Shown here piece after piece: positions 1-7,679 of a stretch of 64,000 nucleotides of DNA. Each line of letters begins with the position of its first letter. Positions within the stretch are counted from its first letter, which is position 1. The DNA lies in the NCBI GenBank assembly GCA_036770365.1, contig DAIPJH010000009.1:1-64000 (forward strand). Direction: 5' to 3'. The notes beneath the pieces are model-generated. The model saw only the letters and a program-made list of their open reading frames with translations. It searched no databases and was not told where the DNA came from. The DNA is from DAIPJH01 sp036770365 (GTDB lineage Bacteria > Pseudomonadota > Alphaproteobacteria > Rickettsiales > UBA998). Position numbers and translations under genes: made by a program.

Positions 1-1536
1 CTCACCGCCACCCCATTTGCACGGCTTTCTCCAGATGACCTACCCGAAGACGACGATGATTTTCTAGCGCGCAGCGAGGAAGACGCCTTTGCTGCCGCCG
101 CCATCTTAAGTGCAGGTGGCGCAAGCTTTGAAGGCGAAGGCATGATAACTCTTACCGCCGAGGAAAAATTTGAATTAAACGGAGAAGTCCTGACTGATCT
201 CGCCGAGATCAGCAATAAAATCTTACAAGCGCAAACCATTAAACCTATCATGCGTGACGTCGAAGAACTCGACAATGCCACCAAATCCCGCGCAATTGAA
301 CTTGGGCGTGAGATTCTCCGCAAACTCAAATTTCACTTTTCCGATGTGCCGATTGACCAGCTTCTAACTGCCAATCCTGACACCTTCCGCAGTGTAATGA
401 ATGATGTCCGCAAGGTGACCGACATCTTCAGCAAATATTTAGAGGATGCATCCAAACTAAAACCAGAATTGCTGGAAGATGAACATGTACTCAGGGCAAT
501 GCACGCCGCAGGCAAACTCGCCGCGCAAGCCAAACGCTACGCCATCAAGGAAGCAACCGAGCGCGGCGACCATACGCTTGCTGAACGATTAACCAAAGAA
601 CTTGCAGCCCTGCCTCCACAATGGCAAAACCCACCTGAGAAACGCTTGGGCGAATTGTTTGAACAACTCGACAAAGGTCTAAAACTCCTACAATCTAAAC
701 TACTGGACGCGTCAGGTAACTTACCAGACAACGACCAACTACGTGATATGCAATCACAAGAAAACAGCTCTAGTCCTATAGGACTCACCTCTACACAAGC
801 GGCCGTTGAACAAGCACAAAAACAACGCATGCAGCTAGAAATGATTCAACAAGATGAATATGCGCGGATGATGGCGCAGCGGCGTGAAGCCAATCAAGCA
901 CGACAAGGCGGCAGCATCACTCGTCCCGCAGCACAGACAACAACCACCGCTTCGCAAAACATCAGTGCAGCCGCACTGGAAGTTCCACGCGGAGGTAATG
1001 CGGGGAGTACCGCACCACTCCAACAAAACCAACAACAAGTAGTGCAACAACGCTTGAATCGCCCACAACGCAGCGGGCAACGTCCGCCAAATACCCCGCC
1101 ACGCAACAACCCAATGAACCAAGCATCCGCCCAACCTACACGCATAAATGCGCCGCAAATACCCACAACACCACCGAGAAACAATCAGTCAAATCAATTT
1201 GATAACCTACTTGGCGGAATGGACGTTCAGCGCATTAGAAACAGCCTCAATGCCCCCACATCCGGCACAATGGTCGAACCCAACAGCGCGAAAAAAGTGG
1301 TGCAAGACCGAATTCGTGAAGGTGGCGAACGCCGCACTCAAGCTGCAGCCACACCACAAGCTCCGTCAGGACAGCGACGCGCTGATCCAACCGCAGGCAT
1401 TAGCGCACCGCAAGCTCCGCGTCGTAGTGATGCTCCTGCCCCGCCTGCCACCACAAACCCGACACCACAAATTCCTGAGACCGAACCGCCACGCGATCCA
1501 AACGCACCCAAGCGCGGTGGTTTTTCAAGGATTTAA
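1..1536 (+). CDS. Unrecognised protein with Gln/Pro/Asn-rich C-terminal half (5' partial)
   Basis: The reading frame is open from base 1 through the first internal ATG at 142, so the gene very likely starts before the window and 142 is not its true start. The first visible stretch is acidic (a run of Asp and Glu). Codons following 142 encode a helical, charged region of about 200 residues without a motif I recognise. From about residue 230 (counted from 142) the protein becomes low complexity, rich in Gln, Pro, Asn, Arg and Thr, with repeated Pro-Arg-Asn and Pro-Gln patterns, ending in PKRGGFSRI. There is no transmembrane segment in the visible part. The disordered tail could be a secreted effector tail, a scaffold or a surface-protein linker; none of these is shown. 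A terminator-like hairpin follows. Confidence 0.75.
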   Translation, partial: LTATPFARLSPDDLPEDDDDFLARSEEDAFAAAAILSAGGASFEGEGMITLTAEEKFELNGEVLTDLAEISNKILQAQTIKPIMRDVEELDNATKSRAIELGREILRKLKFHFSDVPIDQLLTANPDTFRSVMNDVRKVTDIFSKYLEDASKLKPELLEDEHVLRAMHAAGKLAAQAKRYAIKEATERGDHTLAERLTKELAALPPQWQNPPEKRLGELFEQLDKGLKLLQSKLLDASGNLPDNDQLRDMQSQENSSSPIGLTSTQAAVEQAQKQRMQLEMIQQDEYARMMAQRREANQARQGGSITRPAAQTTTTASQNISAAALEVPRGGNAGSTAPLQQNQQQVVQQRLNRPQRSGQRPPNTPPRNNPMNQASAQPTRINAPQIPTTPPRNNQSNQFDNLLGGMDVQRIRNSLNAPTSGTMVEPNSAKKVVQDRIREGGERRTQAAATPQAPSGQRRADPTAGISAPQAPRRSDAPAPPATTNPTPQIPETEPPRDPNAPKRGGFSRI

Positions 1537-1551
1537 CCCCACTAAAAACAA

Positions 1552-1571
1552 AACCCCGCTTGCGCGAGGTT
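1552..1571 (-). terminator. Rho-independent terminator of the minus-strand gene at 1605-2306
   Basis: AACCCCGC and GCGAGGTT form an 8-bp stem with one mismatch around a TTGC loop. Read on the minus strand the stem is followed by a T-rich run (TTGTTTTTAG), as expected for a terminator of the convergent gene ending at 1605. In the plus direction there is no U-run, so it would work poorly for the gene ending at 1536. Confidence 0.5.
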
Positions 1572-1604
1572 CTGCATTCAATTTAGGCTGACGCCTTCAT
1601 TAAA

Positions 1605-2306
1605 TCACGCCGATTTCTGTTGCTCCAAAAGCTGCTGAGCGGTCAAGTCACCGTGATAGCAGATGGCAGCAAATAGGTCAGCGTGTATGACAGGAATCAA
1701 CTGGTAGAAGTCCTCACCTTTGGCCTGCGGATTGTCGTCCGAAAACCACTGGCTAAGGAACTCCTCCTTGCCGATTTTGTAGATTTCGGTCGTGATGTTG
1801 TTGTATACGAGAACATCACTTCCATCACCTTCTTGCACCGACCCCCAAGCTGGCTTGGGGATTTCAATTGCACCGACGCCCGAGGGCAACCGGAAAGCAT
1901 TGACATGCCCATTGCTGTTGTACCACGCAAAAGGCATTTCCGCACCAAACATCTCCAGTGCCAAAGCTACCTTTTCAAAGGTTGCCACAGGCACTTTTCG
2001 ACGCTCGGCTTCTGCCAACGCCAACTCTGCTGTCATGGGATTGTCCATGTCGTAGAGACTGACGTGAGTAGGCTGTAGTACGCCGTTGCGATTTCGAATG
2101 AGAGGCTGAACCTCCATATTCGACACACCAACAGAAGCAAAGCAACCCTCTGGCAGCACAAACGTGTTGCGGTCAACACCATTCCACCCGTCGAGATCTT
2201 GCTGTGCAGGACCAACAAGCGCATAAATGGCCGCTTTGTGACAAGAGAAAAAAGAATATGCACCCAACACGTCACGACCCACGATGGAGTTGATGATTAC
2301 CGTCAT
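1605..2306 (-). CDS. Unrecognised soluble protein, 233 aa
   Basis: I chose the ATG at 2306 (protein begins MTVIINSIVGRD) over an upstream in-frame start at 2357, because an AGGTGA Shine-Dalgarno lies 5 nt ahead of it and the extra 17 residues look like translated leader. The protein has no signal peptide and no membrane segment. It contains many aromatic and acidic residues and reads as a compact globular domain: a beta-rich start (TVIINSIVGRDVLGAYSFF), an Ala/Glu helical middle and a C-terminal helix ending in QQLLEQQKSA. I do not recognise the family. It stands alone, convergent with the gene at 1-1536 and downstream of another unrecognised minus-strand gene with a 172-base gap that holds no obvious further gene. 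Confidence 0.7.
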   Translation of the reverse strand: MTVIINSIVGRDVLGAYSFFSCHKAAIYALVGPAQQDLDGWNGVDRNTFVLPEGCFASVGVSNMEVQPLIRNRNGVLQPTHVSLYDMDNPMTAELALAEAERRKVPVATFEKVALALEMFGAEMPFAWYNSNGHVNAFRLPSGVGAIEIPKPAWGSVQEGDGSDVLVYNNITTEIYKIGKEEFLSQWFSDDNPQAKGEDFYQLIPVIHADLFAAICYHGDLTAQQLLEQQKSA

Positions 2307-2478
2307 TTCAGTCACCTGTAAGATGAAAAGAGCGCAGCGTATCAATAACAAAAGCACTCAACCAAGAAACCTGACTTACGTCAGAGCATTAAAGTACGGA
2401 TTTGTACAGTTGCCTAAACAGTCTATCAAAAAACTACATTCTGTTACAGCATTGAAATATGAAAGTTTTGTGACAATC

Positions 2479-3279
2479 TCACGCGTTTTCACCGCCACCT
2501 TCTGACTTGCGCGGATTCTTCTTGCGCTTGGCAATCAACATTGAGGTGAAATAGCCTTGTGTTTGTTCTGGAGTAGCTAACTCTGGTAGTTTTGACTTTT
2601 GCTTACGCACATTACGCCGAAAATCAATCAGCGCGCCACCCTCAGGTATAGGCTTTATCTCTAACTTATATTTCTGAATCGGAGATTTTACACCCTCAGC
2701 TTTTTCATACACCATCACTAGCAGCCCCTCATAGCTAGGGATGGATATTTCTGGAAACTCTGTATGCAGTCGAATTAATTCATTTTGCGCTGTTTCGACA
2801 TCGTCAAAAACTCTCTTGTTTTTTATATCACGCAAAATAGGATGACCCCAGTTGGGATGCTGTTGTTGCTGGCGTTTACGTTGCGGATGTATTGCCAGTT
2901 CTGATGCCAATTTATACGCTTTCAGTGTATATTTCCCATCTGGCAACAATGCGCTTGCAGCTAATGCAAAATGTCCTACATAGCCTTGATCTATTTCTTC
3001 TTTCGTCACTTCAAAGCCACGAATCCACAATAATGACGGTGCAAGATGACCATCAACTTGCTCTACCCCCCCCCGATTACCCTCACCCAACACATTGTTA
3101 TTATTAGAAAAAACAAATTGATTCTTTAATTTAGCTAACAATTTTTTTGCTTGTTCATCAGAAGCGAAACGATACAACCCATGCACCAACGCATGAATGG
3201 TTGGATGCCCAATGGTGGCATACTTCTTTTCTTTTTTCTTTTTGTCTAAACGCGCAACGTTATTCATATACCACCACAT
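2479..3279 (-). CDS. Unrecognised basic protein, up to 266 aa, with a G9 tract in the coding sequence
   Basis: A lysine-rich protein (KKKKEKK near the N-terminus, KRKKNPRKSEGGGENA at the C-terminus) with no signal peptide or membrane segment. An N-terminal helical region is followed by a loop rich in Asn and Gly, then a Leu-rich stretch and a QRKRQQQQ segment. I do not recognise the family. The ATG at 3279 has no clear Shine-Dalgarno; the in-frame ATG at 3267 is equally possible. A run of nine G (coding strand) falls inside the frame, so slippage would truncate the protein. The lysR-type gene oxyR ends just beyond its 5' end, 16 bases away in the same direction, but a functional link is not evident. 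Confidence 0.65.
   Translation of the reverse strand: MWWYMNNVARLDKKKKEKKYATIGHPTIHALVHGLYRFASDEQAKKLLAKLKNQFVFSNNNNVLGEGNRGGVEQVDGHLAPSLLWIRGFEVTKEEIDQGYVGHFALAASALLPDGKYTLKAYKLASELAIHPQRKRQQQQHPNWGHPILRDIKNKRVFDDVETAQNELIRLHTEFPEISIPSYEGLLVMVYEKAEGVKSPIQKYKLEIKPIPEGGALIDFRRNVRKQKSKLPELATPEQTQGYFTSMLIAKRKKNPRKSEGGGENA
3066..3074. repeat. Homopolymer tract C9 (G9 in the coding strand)
   Basis: Nine consecutive C on the plus strand inside the minus-strand gene at 2479-3279, coding for an Asn-Arg-Gly-Gly-Val stretch. Mononucleotide G/C tracts of this length are classic sites of slipped-strand frameshifting; here that is a possibility only. Confidence 0.9.
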
Positions 3280-3295
3280 GACGCTATCAATAAAA

Positions 3296-4210
3296 TCACT
3301 CTACCATATTGCTCTTAACATTGTATTGATAAGTTCCGAATACACTCCTCATCACCTCCGCCAAGCGCGCATACAGCACATGACGTGGGTCAGAACTGCG
3401 ATACACTAGCCCTAAGTGACGTGATGGCTGCGGCGCAGCAAAGGGAATATAACGCACCAGCGTATCGGACTCACGCACCGCCAAACGCGGCATAAACGTC
3501 ACCCCTGCCCCCGAAGCCACCATACTGCGCAAAGTTTCTAAGCTAGTAGCACGATAGGAAGACGACTCCCCCACCCCAATCATCGAACAAATCTCCAATG
3601 CCTGAGCGCGCAAACAATGTCCCTCATCAAGCAACAACACATGCTCATGACTCAATTCTTCCAACCACACCTGCTTACGTACTGCAAATGGATGTGCCGC
3701 AGGCACAGCCAACAAAAACGGCTCTTCAAACAACGGTATCACCGTGCATTTGGACTCTAAAACAGGTAGCGCGATCACCGCCGCCCCAAGTTCTCCTTCA
3801 AGCAGCATTTGCGTTAACATTTCCGTTTTTTCCTCAACCAGCACTAAAGAAAGTTGCGGTAATGCCATCGCCACCGCACTAAGTATCAATGGGAAAAAAT
3901 AGGGGGCAAGTGAAGGAAAAGCACCAAGCTGCAATGTTCCACTCAAAGGATCTTGACTACTTCGCGCAAGTTCTTTCATGACCGCCACACCGTCAAGCAC
4001 TGCTCGCGCTTTCGGCAACATCTGCGTACCGATACCCGTCAGCATCACGCTCTTACCACTACGCTCAAATAACGCCACCCCCAGAGTCTCTTCCATTTTC
4101 TTAATTTGAATACTCAACGTAGACTGACTGACATGGCACAAATCTGCCGCACGCGCAAAATGAAGCCCCTGCGCCGCCGTCACGAAATAATGTAGATCAC
4201 GAATATTCAT
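3296..4210 (-). CDS. oxyR: OxyR, peroxide-sensing LysR-family regulator
   Basis: A LysR-family transcription factor of 304 residues. The N-terminal winged HTH begins MNIRDLHYFV and contains CHVSQSTLSIQIKKME, very close to OxyR of enterobacteria. The regulatory domain carries GHCLRAQALEIC, the paired cysteines with the spacing of the E. coli Cys199/Cys208 redox switch, so this is a true thiol-based peroxide sensor and not a generic LysR protein. I took the ATG at 4210; a TTG at 4213 is also in frame. It is divergently placed from ahpC-ahpD-dps, its expected targets, and a four-quarter OxyR operator overlaps its 5' end, implying autoregulation. Oxidised OxyR would activate the divergent operon under H2O2. 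Confidence 0.95.
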   Translation of the reverse strand: MNIRDLHYFVTAAQGLHFARAADLCHVSQSTLSIQIKKMEETLGVALFERSGKSVMLTGIGTQMLPKARAVLDGVAVMKELARSSQDPLSGTLQLGAFPSLAPYFFPLILSAVAMALPQLSLVLVEEKTEMLTQMLLEGELGAAVIALPVLESKCTVIPLFEEPFLLAVPAAHPFAVRKQVWLEELSHEHVLLLDEGHCLRAQALEICSMIGVGESSSYRATSLETLRSMVASGAGVTFMPRLAVRESDTLVRYIPFAAPQPSRHLGLVYRSSDPRHVLYARLAEVMRSVFGTYQYNVKSNMVE

Positions 4211-4212
4211 CA

Positions 4213-4249
4213 ATAGATTATATCTATTATAATTATAGAATCAATGTAT
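4213..4249. promoter_or_regulatory. OxyR tetramer binding site
   Basis: The sequence shows ATAG (4213), CTAT (4224), ATAG (4235) and GTAT (4246), each separated by exactly seven bases. This is the known OxyR consensus ATAG-N7-CTAT-N7-ATAG-N7-CTAT with a single deviation in the last quarter. It abuts the oxyR start and lies about 125 bp upstream of ahpC, so one site can serve both directions. Confidence 0.85.
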
Positions 4250-4373
4250 TTTACCAATCAAATGTTTTTGCGTATGTTTTGATTACAGCGGAAATACTCT
4301 CCGTCATGCTAACTTACGATGGCATGACATAACCACCGCTAACGCATAACCAACAACCATAAGGATTAAAATC

Positions 4374-4913
4374 ATGTTATCTGTAGGACAACAATTCCCT
4401 GAGTTTCACCTCACAGGCGTAGTATCAGAAGAACTCACCAATGCATTTTCAGACATCAGCAACACAAGCTACGCGGGTAAATGGCTTGCCATATTCTTCT
4501 GGCCAAAAGATTTTACCTTCGTCTGCCCGACAGAGATTGCTGAGTTTGGCAAAATGAACAGTGAATTTTCTGACCGCGACACCCAAATCTTAGGTGTTAG
4601 CACTGACAGTGAGTTCGTTCACCTTGCATGGAGACAACATAAGGAAGAGCTGCGCGGACTACCCTTCCCCATGCTCGCTGACATCAAACGCGACCTATCT
4701 ACCGCACTTGGCATCATCGACCCCAGCGAAGGCGTAGCACAACGCGCCACCTTCCTCGTTGACCCTGAGGGCATCATCCGCTTTGCGATGGTGACAGACC
4801 TCAATGTCGGACGGAACGTCAAAGAAGTATTGCGGGTGCTTGATGCATTACAGACGGATGAACTCTGCCCGTGCAATTGGCAGAAAGGCGAAGCAACCAT
4901 CAATGTAGCATAA
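4374..4913 (+). CDS. ahpC: AhpC-type peroxiredoxin
   Basis: A 179-residue thioredoxin-fold peroxidase that reduces hydrogen peroxide, organic peroxides and peroxynitrite. The peroxidatic cysteine is C51 in the hallmark FTFVCPTE. The C-terminal ELCPCNW places cysteines at 165 and 167, the resolving region seen in AhpC proteins that are recycled by AhpD instead of AhpF. That fits the next gene, which encodes AhpD, and the absence of an ahpF gene here. An AAGGATT Shine-Dalgarno precedes the ATG. It is the first gene of an ahpC-ahpD-dps unit directly downstream of the OxyR operator, so peroxide induction is the likely control. Confidence 0.95.
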   Translation: MLSVGQQFPEFHLTGVVSEELTNAFSDISNTSYAGKWLAIFFWPKDFTFVCPTEIAEFGKMNSEFSDRDTQILGVSTDSEFVHLAWRQHKEELRGLPFPMLADIKRDLSTALGIIDPSEGVAQRATFLVDPEGIIRFAMVTDLNVGRNVKEVLRVLDALQTDELCPCNWQKGEATINVA

Positions 4914-4919
4914 TTTTTG

Positions 4920-4953
4920 TCTTGTCATTCCCGCTTTTGCAGGAATGACAAGA
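4920..4953. repeat. REP-like palindrome in the ahpC-ahpD gap
   Basis: A perfect 12-bp inverted repeat, TCTTGTCATTCC and GGAATGACAAGA, encloses CGCTTTTGCA. It resembles the dispersed GTCATTCCCGC...GCGGGAATGAC palindromic elements common in proteobacterial intergenic regions. In the transcript it would form a stable stem between ahpC and ahpD, able to protect upstream mRNA from decay or to attenuate read-through. Only one copy is seen in the window. Confidence 0.75.
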
Positions 4954-4983
4954 TACTTTAAACCTCATAAAAGGACTCATACC

Positions 4984-5523
4984 ATGACCACCGTTGAAAC
5001 ATTACGCGATGCGATACCCGATGAACTCAAGGATATTCGCATCAATCTCGGCAATGTCCTCACCTCTGACGGCGCAACAGGACTCACCGAAGCACAAATT
5101 CTTACCACTGCTTATGCCTGCGCGCTAGCAACCAAACAAACGCTAGTGATTGATGTCATGCTAAAAACATTGGAAGCAAGCGCCCCTGAGAATCTTGAGG
5201 CACTCACCCGCGCAGCACGTATCGCCGCAGGATTGATGGCAATGAATAATATCTATTACCGTTTTATTCATTTAAGCGAACATGACGGACTGAAAAAGAT
5301 GCCTGCGAAACTTCGGATGCAAGGCATTGCAAATTCAGGTATTGATAAAGAAACATTTGAGCTGCTATGTCTGGCGGTTTCTGCTATAGGTGGTTGCGGC
5401 ATGTGCATTCACTCGCATATTCACGAACTCGAAAAGCACGGCGTTAGCCTTGATGCAATCCAGTCTAGCGCACGCATCGCAGCCACCATCAATGCAACCG
5501 CACACGCCATTGCGACATCTTAA
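4984..5523 (+). CDS. ahpD: AhpD, alkylhydroperoxidase / AhpC-recycling protein
   Basis: A 179-residue AhpD-fold protein (carboxymuconolactone decarboxylase family). The catalytic CxxC-x3-H is GCGMCIHSH, with C138, C141 and H145. AhpD proteins form helical trimers and pass electrons to AhpC, which matches the AhpD-type C-terminus of the upstream ahpC. I start at the ATG at 4984 (MTTVETLRDA), preceded by AAAGGA, and not at an in-frame ATG at 4945, whose extra residues would be translated from the palindromic element. The gene sits 70 bases after ahpC and 36 bases before dps, apparently in one peroxide-stress operon. Confidence 0.93.
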   Translation: MTTVETLRDAIPDELKDIRINLGNVLTSDGATGLTEAQILTTAYACALATKQTLVIDVMLKTLEASAPENLEALTRAARIAAGLMAMNNIYYRFIHLSEHDGLKKMPAKLRMQGIANSGIDKETFELLCLAVSAIGGCGMCIHSHIHELEKHGVSLDAIQSSARIAATINATAHAIATS

Positions 5524-5559
5524 CCCCACCCATTTATGACCTTTGAAAGGAAATAAATT

Positions 5560-6033
5560 ATGTCTTCGCTCTCTCAACAAATAAAATCATCTTCAGCAAC
5601 TGCTACACTTGCACAAAGCCTCAACCATACGCTTGCACAAGGCATTGCACTCAAACTGCAAGCCAAACAAGCACATTGGAACATTCGCGGCAATAATTTT
5701 GTGATGTGGCATGAATTACTCGATCAAATCGCCGCGACCGCTGATACGATCTCAGACAGCGTCGCAGAACGCAATGTACAAACAGGAGGCATTGCTTTGG
5801 GACTTGCTCAACATCTTCCAAAACCCACAGGTGAAGATATAAGTGGAACTCATGCCATCCCTGCGCATATCAAGGCAGTACTGAAAAGCCTGCATGCACT
5901 CGCAAATGCACTAAAAGCACTTATCCACGACGCGGAAGAAATTAATGATGCTGTTACGGCTGACCTCGCCACCAGCAGTTTAGCTGACCTCGACAAACAC
6001 ATTTGGTTTGTTTCTGCGCATGAAATTGCGTAA
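5560..6033 (+). CDS. dps: Dps, DNA-binding ferritin-like protein
   Basis: A 157-residue mini-ferritin. Dps proteins assemble into 12-mers that oxidise and store Fe(II) at subunit interfaces, removing H2O2 without Fenton chemistry, and often coat DNA. Ferroxidase-type residues are visible in order: His in KQAHWNIRG, His-Glu and Asp in MWHELLDQI, and Asp/Glu in SDSVAERN. The N-terminal segment is polar and flexible, as in DNA-binding members. A GAAAGGAAA Shine-Dalgarno precedes the ATG. Last gene of the ahpC-ahpD-dps unit; a strong hairpin terminator follows immediately. OxyR control is inferred from the upstream operator. Confidence 0.95.
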   Translation: MSSLSQQIKSSSATATLAQSLNHTLAQGIALKLQAKQAHWNIRGNNFVMWHELLDQIAATADTISDSVAERNVQTGGIALGLAQHLPKPTGEDISGTHAIPAHIKAVLKSLHALANALKALIHDAEEINDAVTADLATSSLADLDKHIWFVSAHEIA

Positions 6034-6041
6034 AATAACAT

Positions 6042-6070
6042 AAAAAAGGGAGGCATTGCCTCCCTTTTTT
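6042..6070. terminator. Bidirectional Rho-independent terminator
   Basis: GGGAGGC and GCCTCCC pair around an ATT loop, flanked by six A on the left and six T on the right, so both directions end in a U-run. It separates the convergent dps unit and the T4SS operon. Confidence 0.92.
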
Positions 6071-6076
6071 CTATTC

Positions 6077-6232
6077 TTATGCAGGCTGCTTTAACCACCA
6101 GCCATTAATACTACGCTTTGGACCACACGGACTGTCGTCCGCCCCTACGCACGGGCTTTTTAAATCTTCACGATACGCACTACACGCACTAAGTGCCAAA
6201 CTCGCCAGAATCACCAACGCCCATTTACGCAT
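6077..6232 (-). CDS. 51-aa lipoprotein, VirB7-like candidate
   Basis: A short gene that starts 11 bases after the stop of the last virB6, with a GGGGG Shine-Dalgarno a few bases before the ATG. The protein opens with a lipoprotein signal (MRKWALVILASLALSAC, lipobox LSAC, Cys17). The mature peptide of 35 residues includes Cys28, Cys36, a GPKRSINGWW segment and a short C-terminus. VirB7 of type IV secretion systems is a small outer-membrane lipoprotein that links to VirB9 and is usually encoded near virB6, so position, size and lipobox fit. Sequence similarity to any named VirB7 is not something I can confirm. It is the last gene of the T4SS operon before the terminator. Confidence 0.7.
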   Translation of the reverse strand: MRKWALVILASLALSACSAYREDLKSPCVGADDSPCGPKRSINGWWLKQPA

Positions 6233-6243
6233 AAAACCCCCAA

Positions 6244-7674
6244 TTATTTTTTAGCCCTCACCCTCGTACCTTTAGCACGGCTACCGCCACTCATCAAGTC
6301 CTGAGACAACTGACCAATCGCATTCCCAGTTTGCTGTGCAAGATTGACTGCCCCAGAAGCCACACTATTCGCCAACTCCGCTGAAGCCATCACCATTCCA
6401 TAACCAATATAAGCAAAAATCAAAACAATCAACGTAGGGATCAAAGGAATAGGAAAGGTCGGCATTAACCCAAGGGAAGCACTCGCTGCCCCAATAAAAC
6501 CATCTGGCCCTTTATCTGTATATCTTCCCTCATACAATTTACCACGTACCATAAAACGCCATGTCTGCATGTCATACACACTACCCGTTTCAGCACCAGG
6601 AATTTTAGAGTAACATGACTCAATATAATTCAAAGGATTATGTGCTTTGTCAGGAACCATATCCCACACAGCAATCTCCAAAAGCCCCACATAAAGCGCA
6701 ATAAAAGCAAACATCATGATCGGCTGGAGCGTAATCGCCACCAATTGATTCAACCATCCCATAAAAATGGCTTTCGTCTTATCAAAAAGCAAGAATGCGA
6801 TAAAGAGAGGCCCCATACCTAGCAGCACCGCTTTCACAACAATAGAAGTGCCATACACCTCCAACGCTTTCACCATCATTTTCAATATTTGCAAAACTGC
6901 CCACAACATCGCACATCCCATGGCGATACCATATGGTCCTGTCATAAAAGCCGCATAGATAAGAATGAACATACGCGGGGTAAACACTACATTAAACAAT
7001 CCATTGAACACCGCAACGGGTCCTGCCACGCCACCTGTAAGCGCAGCCGCAAACCCACCAAGTCCCCAACTTAAATTAATGCCCGCAGCATTCAGATTGA
7101 TGATCCCTGCATCATTTGTTGCGATTTGCGCCATGTTCGTTGTCAAATAATTGCCCCCATCACGAAATAACGTCACAAAAGTATCTTCAAACATTTGCCA
7201 CCCGACAGGACCGACCAACAAGAAAACCACGGCTATTTTTGTCACCCGCGTCACCCCTTGAATCAGGGTCAAGGGAACAAATCCCAGCAAGAAACTAATC
7301 CCATAAAACATCACATACAAGGTTGCAGCAGCACTCGTTGCTGTAGCAAATGCACCATCCCCAACAATCGCATCAAACAAATTCTGCATCGCATTATTCA
7401 CGAGAGCATCAATCACCAGAATAATTGCTTGCAACGCAGGAACAACTTTTCCACTTTGCAACCCATACATTGTGCTATAGGTACAGGAATTAGACTTATC
7501 CGCTCGGGCTGCTGCCGCGGCTGGATCTACAGCAAAACTATCTGGTGCAAGCATCATCCACACCAAAGCTGCCACCACCAAACACAACGCCCACGACCAG
7601 CACACATTCGCAAAGGAACGACCACCACCCCCTGTTGGTATCGTAACCTTAAAAGAATTCATGTGCTGCAACAT
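6244..7674 (-). CDS. VirB6/TrbL-family T4SS inner-membrane protein (copy 4)
   Basis: A polytopic membrane protein of about 476 residues with an N-terminal hydrophobic segment followed by SFAVDP, then at least six more hydrophobic stretches. The conserved core TRVTKIAVVFLLVGPVGW followed by FRDGG is the VirB6 signature region, and a second hydrophobic block (KAVLLGMGPLFIAFLLF) matches the family's central domain. VirB6 forms part of the T4SS inner-membrane channel. It is closely similar to the preceding copy: both have a Cys-Thr-Tyr in the first periplasmic stretch and the same block order, so the pair probably arose by tandem duplication. The ATG at 7674 directly abuts an AGGTAGG; the ATG at 7662 is an alternative start with better spacing. 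Confidence 0.88.
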   Translation of the reverse strand: MLQHMNSFKVTIPTGGGGRSFANVCWSWALCLVVAALVWMMLAPDSFAVDPAAAAARADKSNSCTYSTMYGLQSGKVVPALQAIILVIDALVNNAMQNLFDAIVGDGAFATATSAAATLYVMFYGISFLLGFVPLTLIQGVTRVTKIAVVFLLVGPVGWQMFEDTFVTLFRDGGNYLTTNMAQIATNDAGIINLNAAGINLSWGLGGFAAALTGGVAGPVAVFNGLFNVVFTPRMFILIYAAFMTGPYGIAMGCAMLWAVLQILKMMVKALEVYGTSIVVKAVLLGMGPLFIAFLLFDKTKAIFMGWLNQLVAITLQPIMMFAFIALYVGLLEIAVWDMVPDKAHNPLNYIESCYSKIPGAETGSVYDMQTWRFMVRGKLYEGRYTDKGPDGFIGAASASLGLMPTFPIPLIPTLIVLIFAYIGYGMVMASAELANSVASGAVNLAQQTGNAIGQLSQDLMSGGSRAKGTRVRAKK

Positions 7675-7679
7675 CCTAC

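Noticed and set aside
1148..1591. Second plus-strand frame over the C-terminal part of the first gene
   Set aside because: It overlaps the Pro/Gln-rich coding region in a shifted frame and has no ribosome-binding site; the composition is that of out-of-frame translation.
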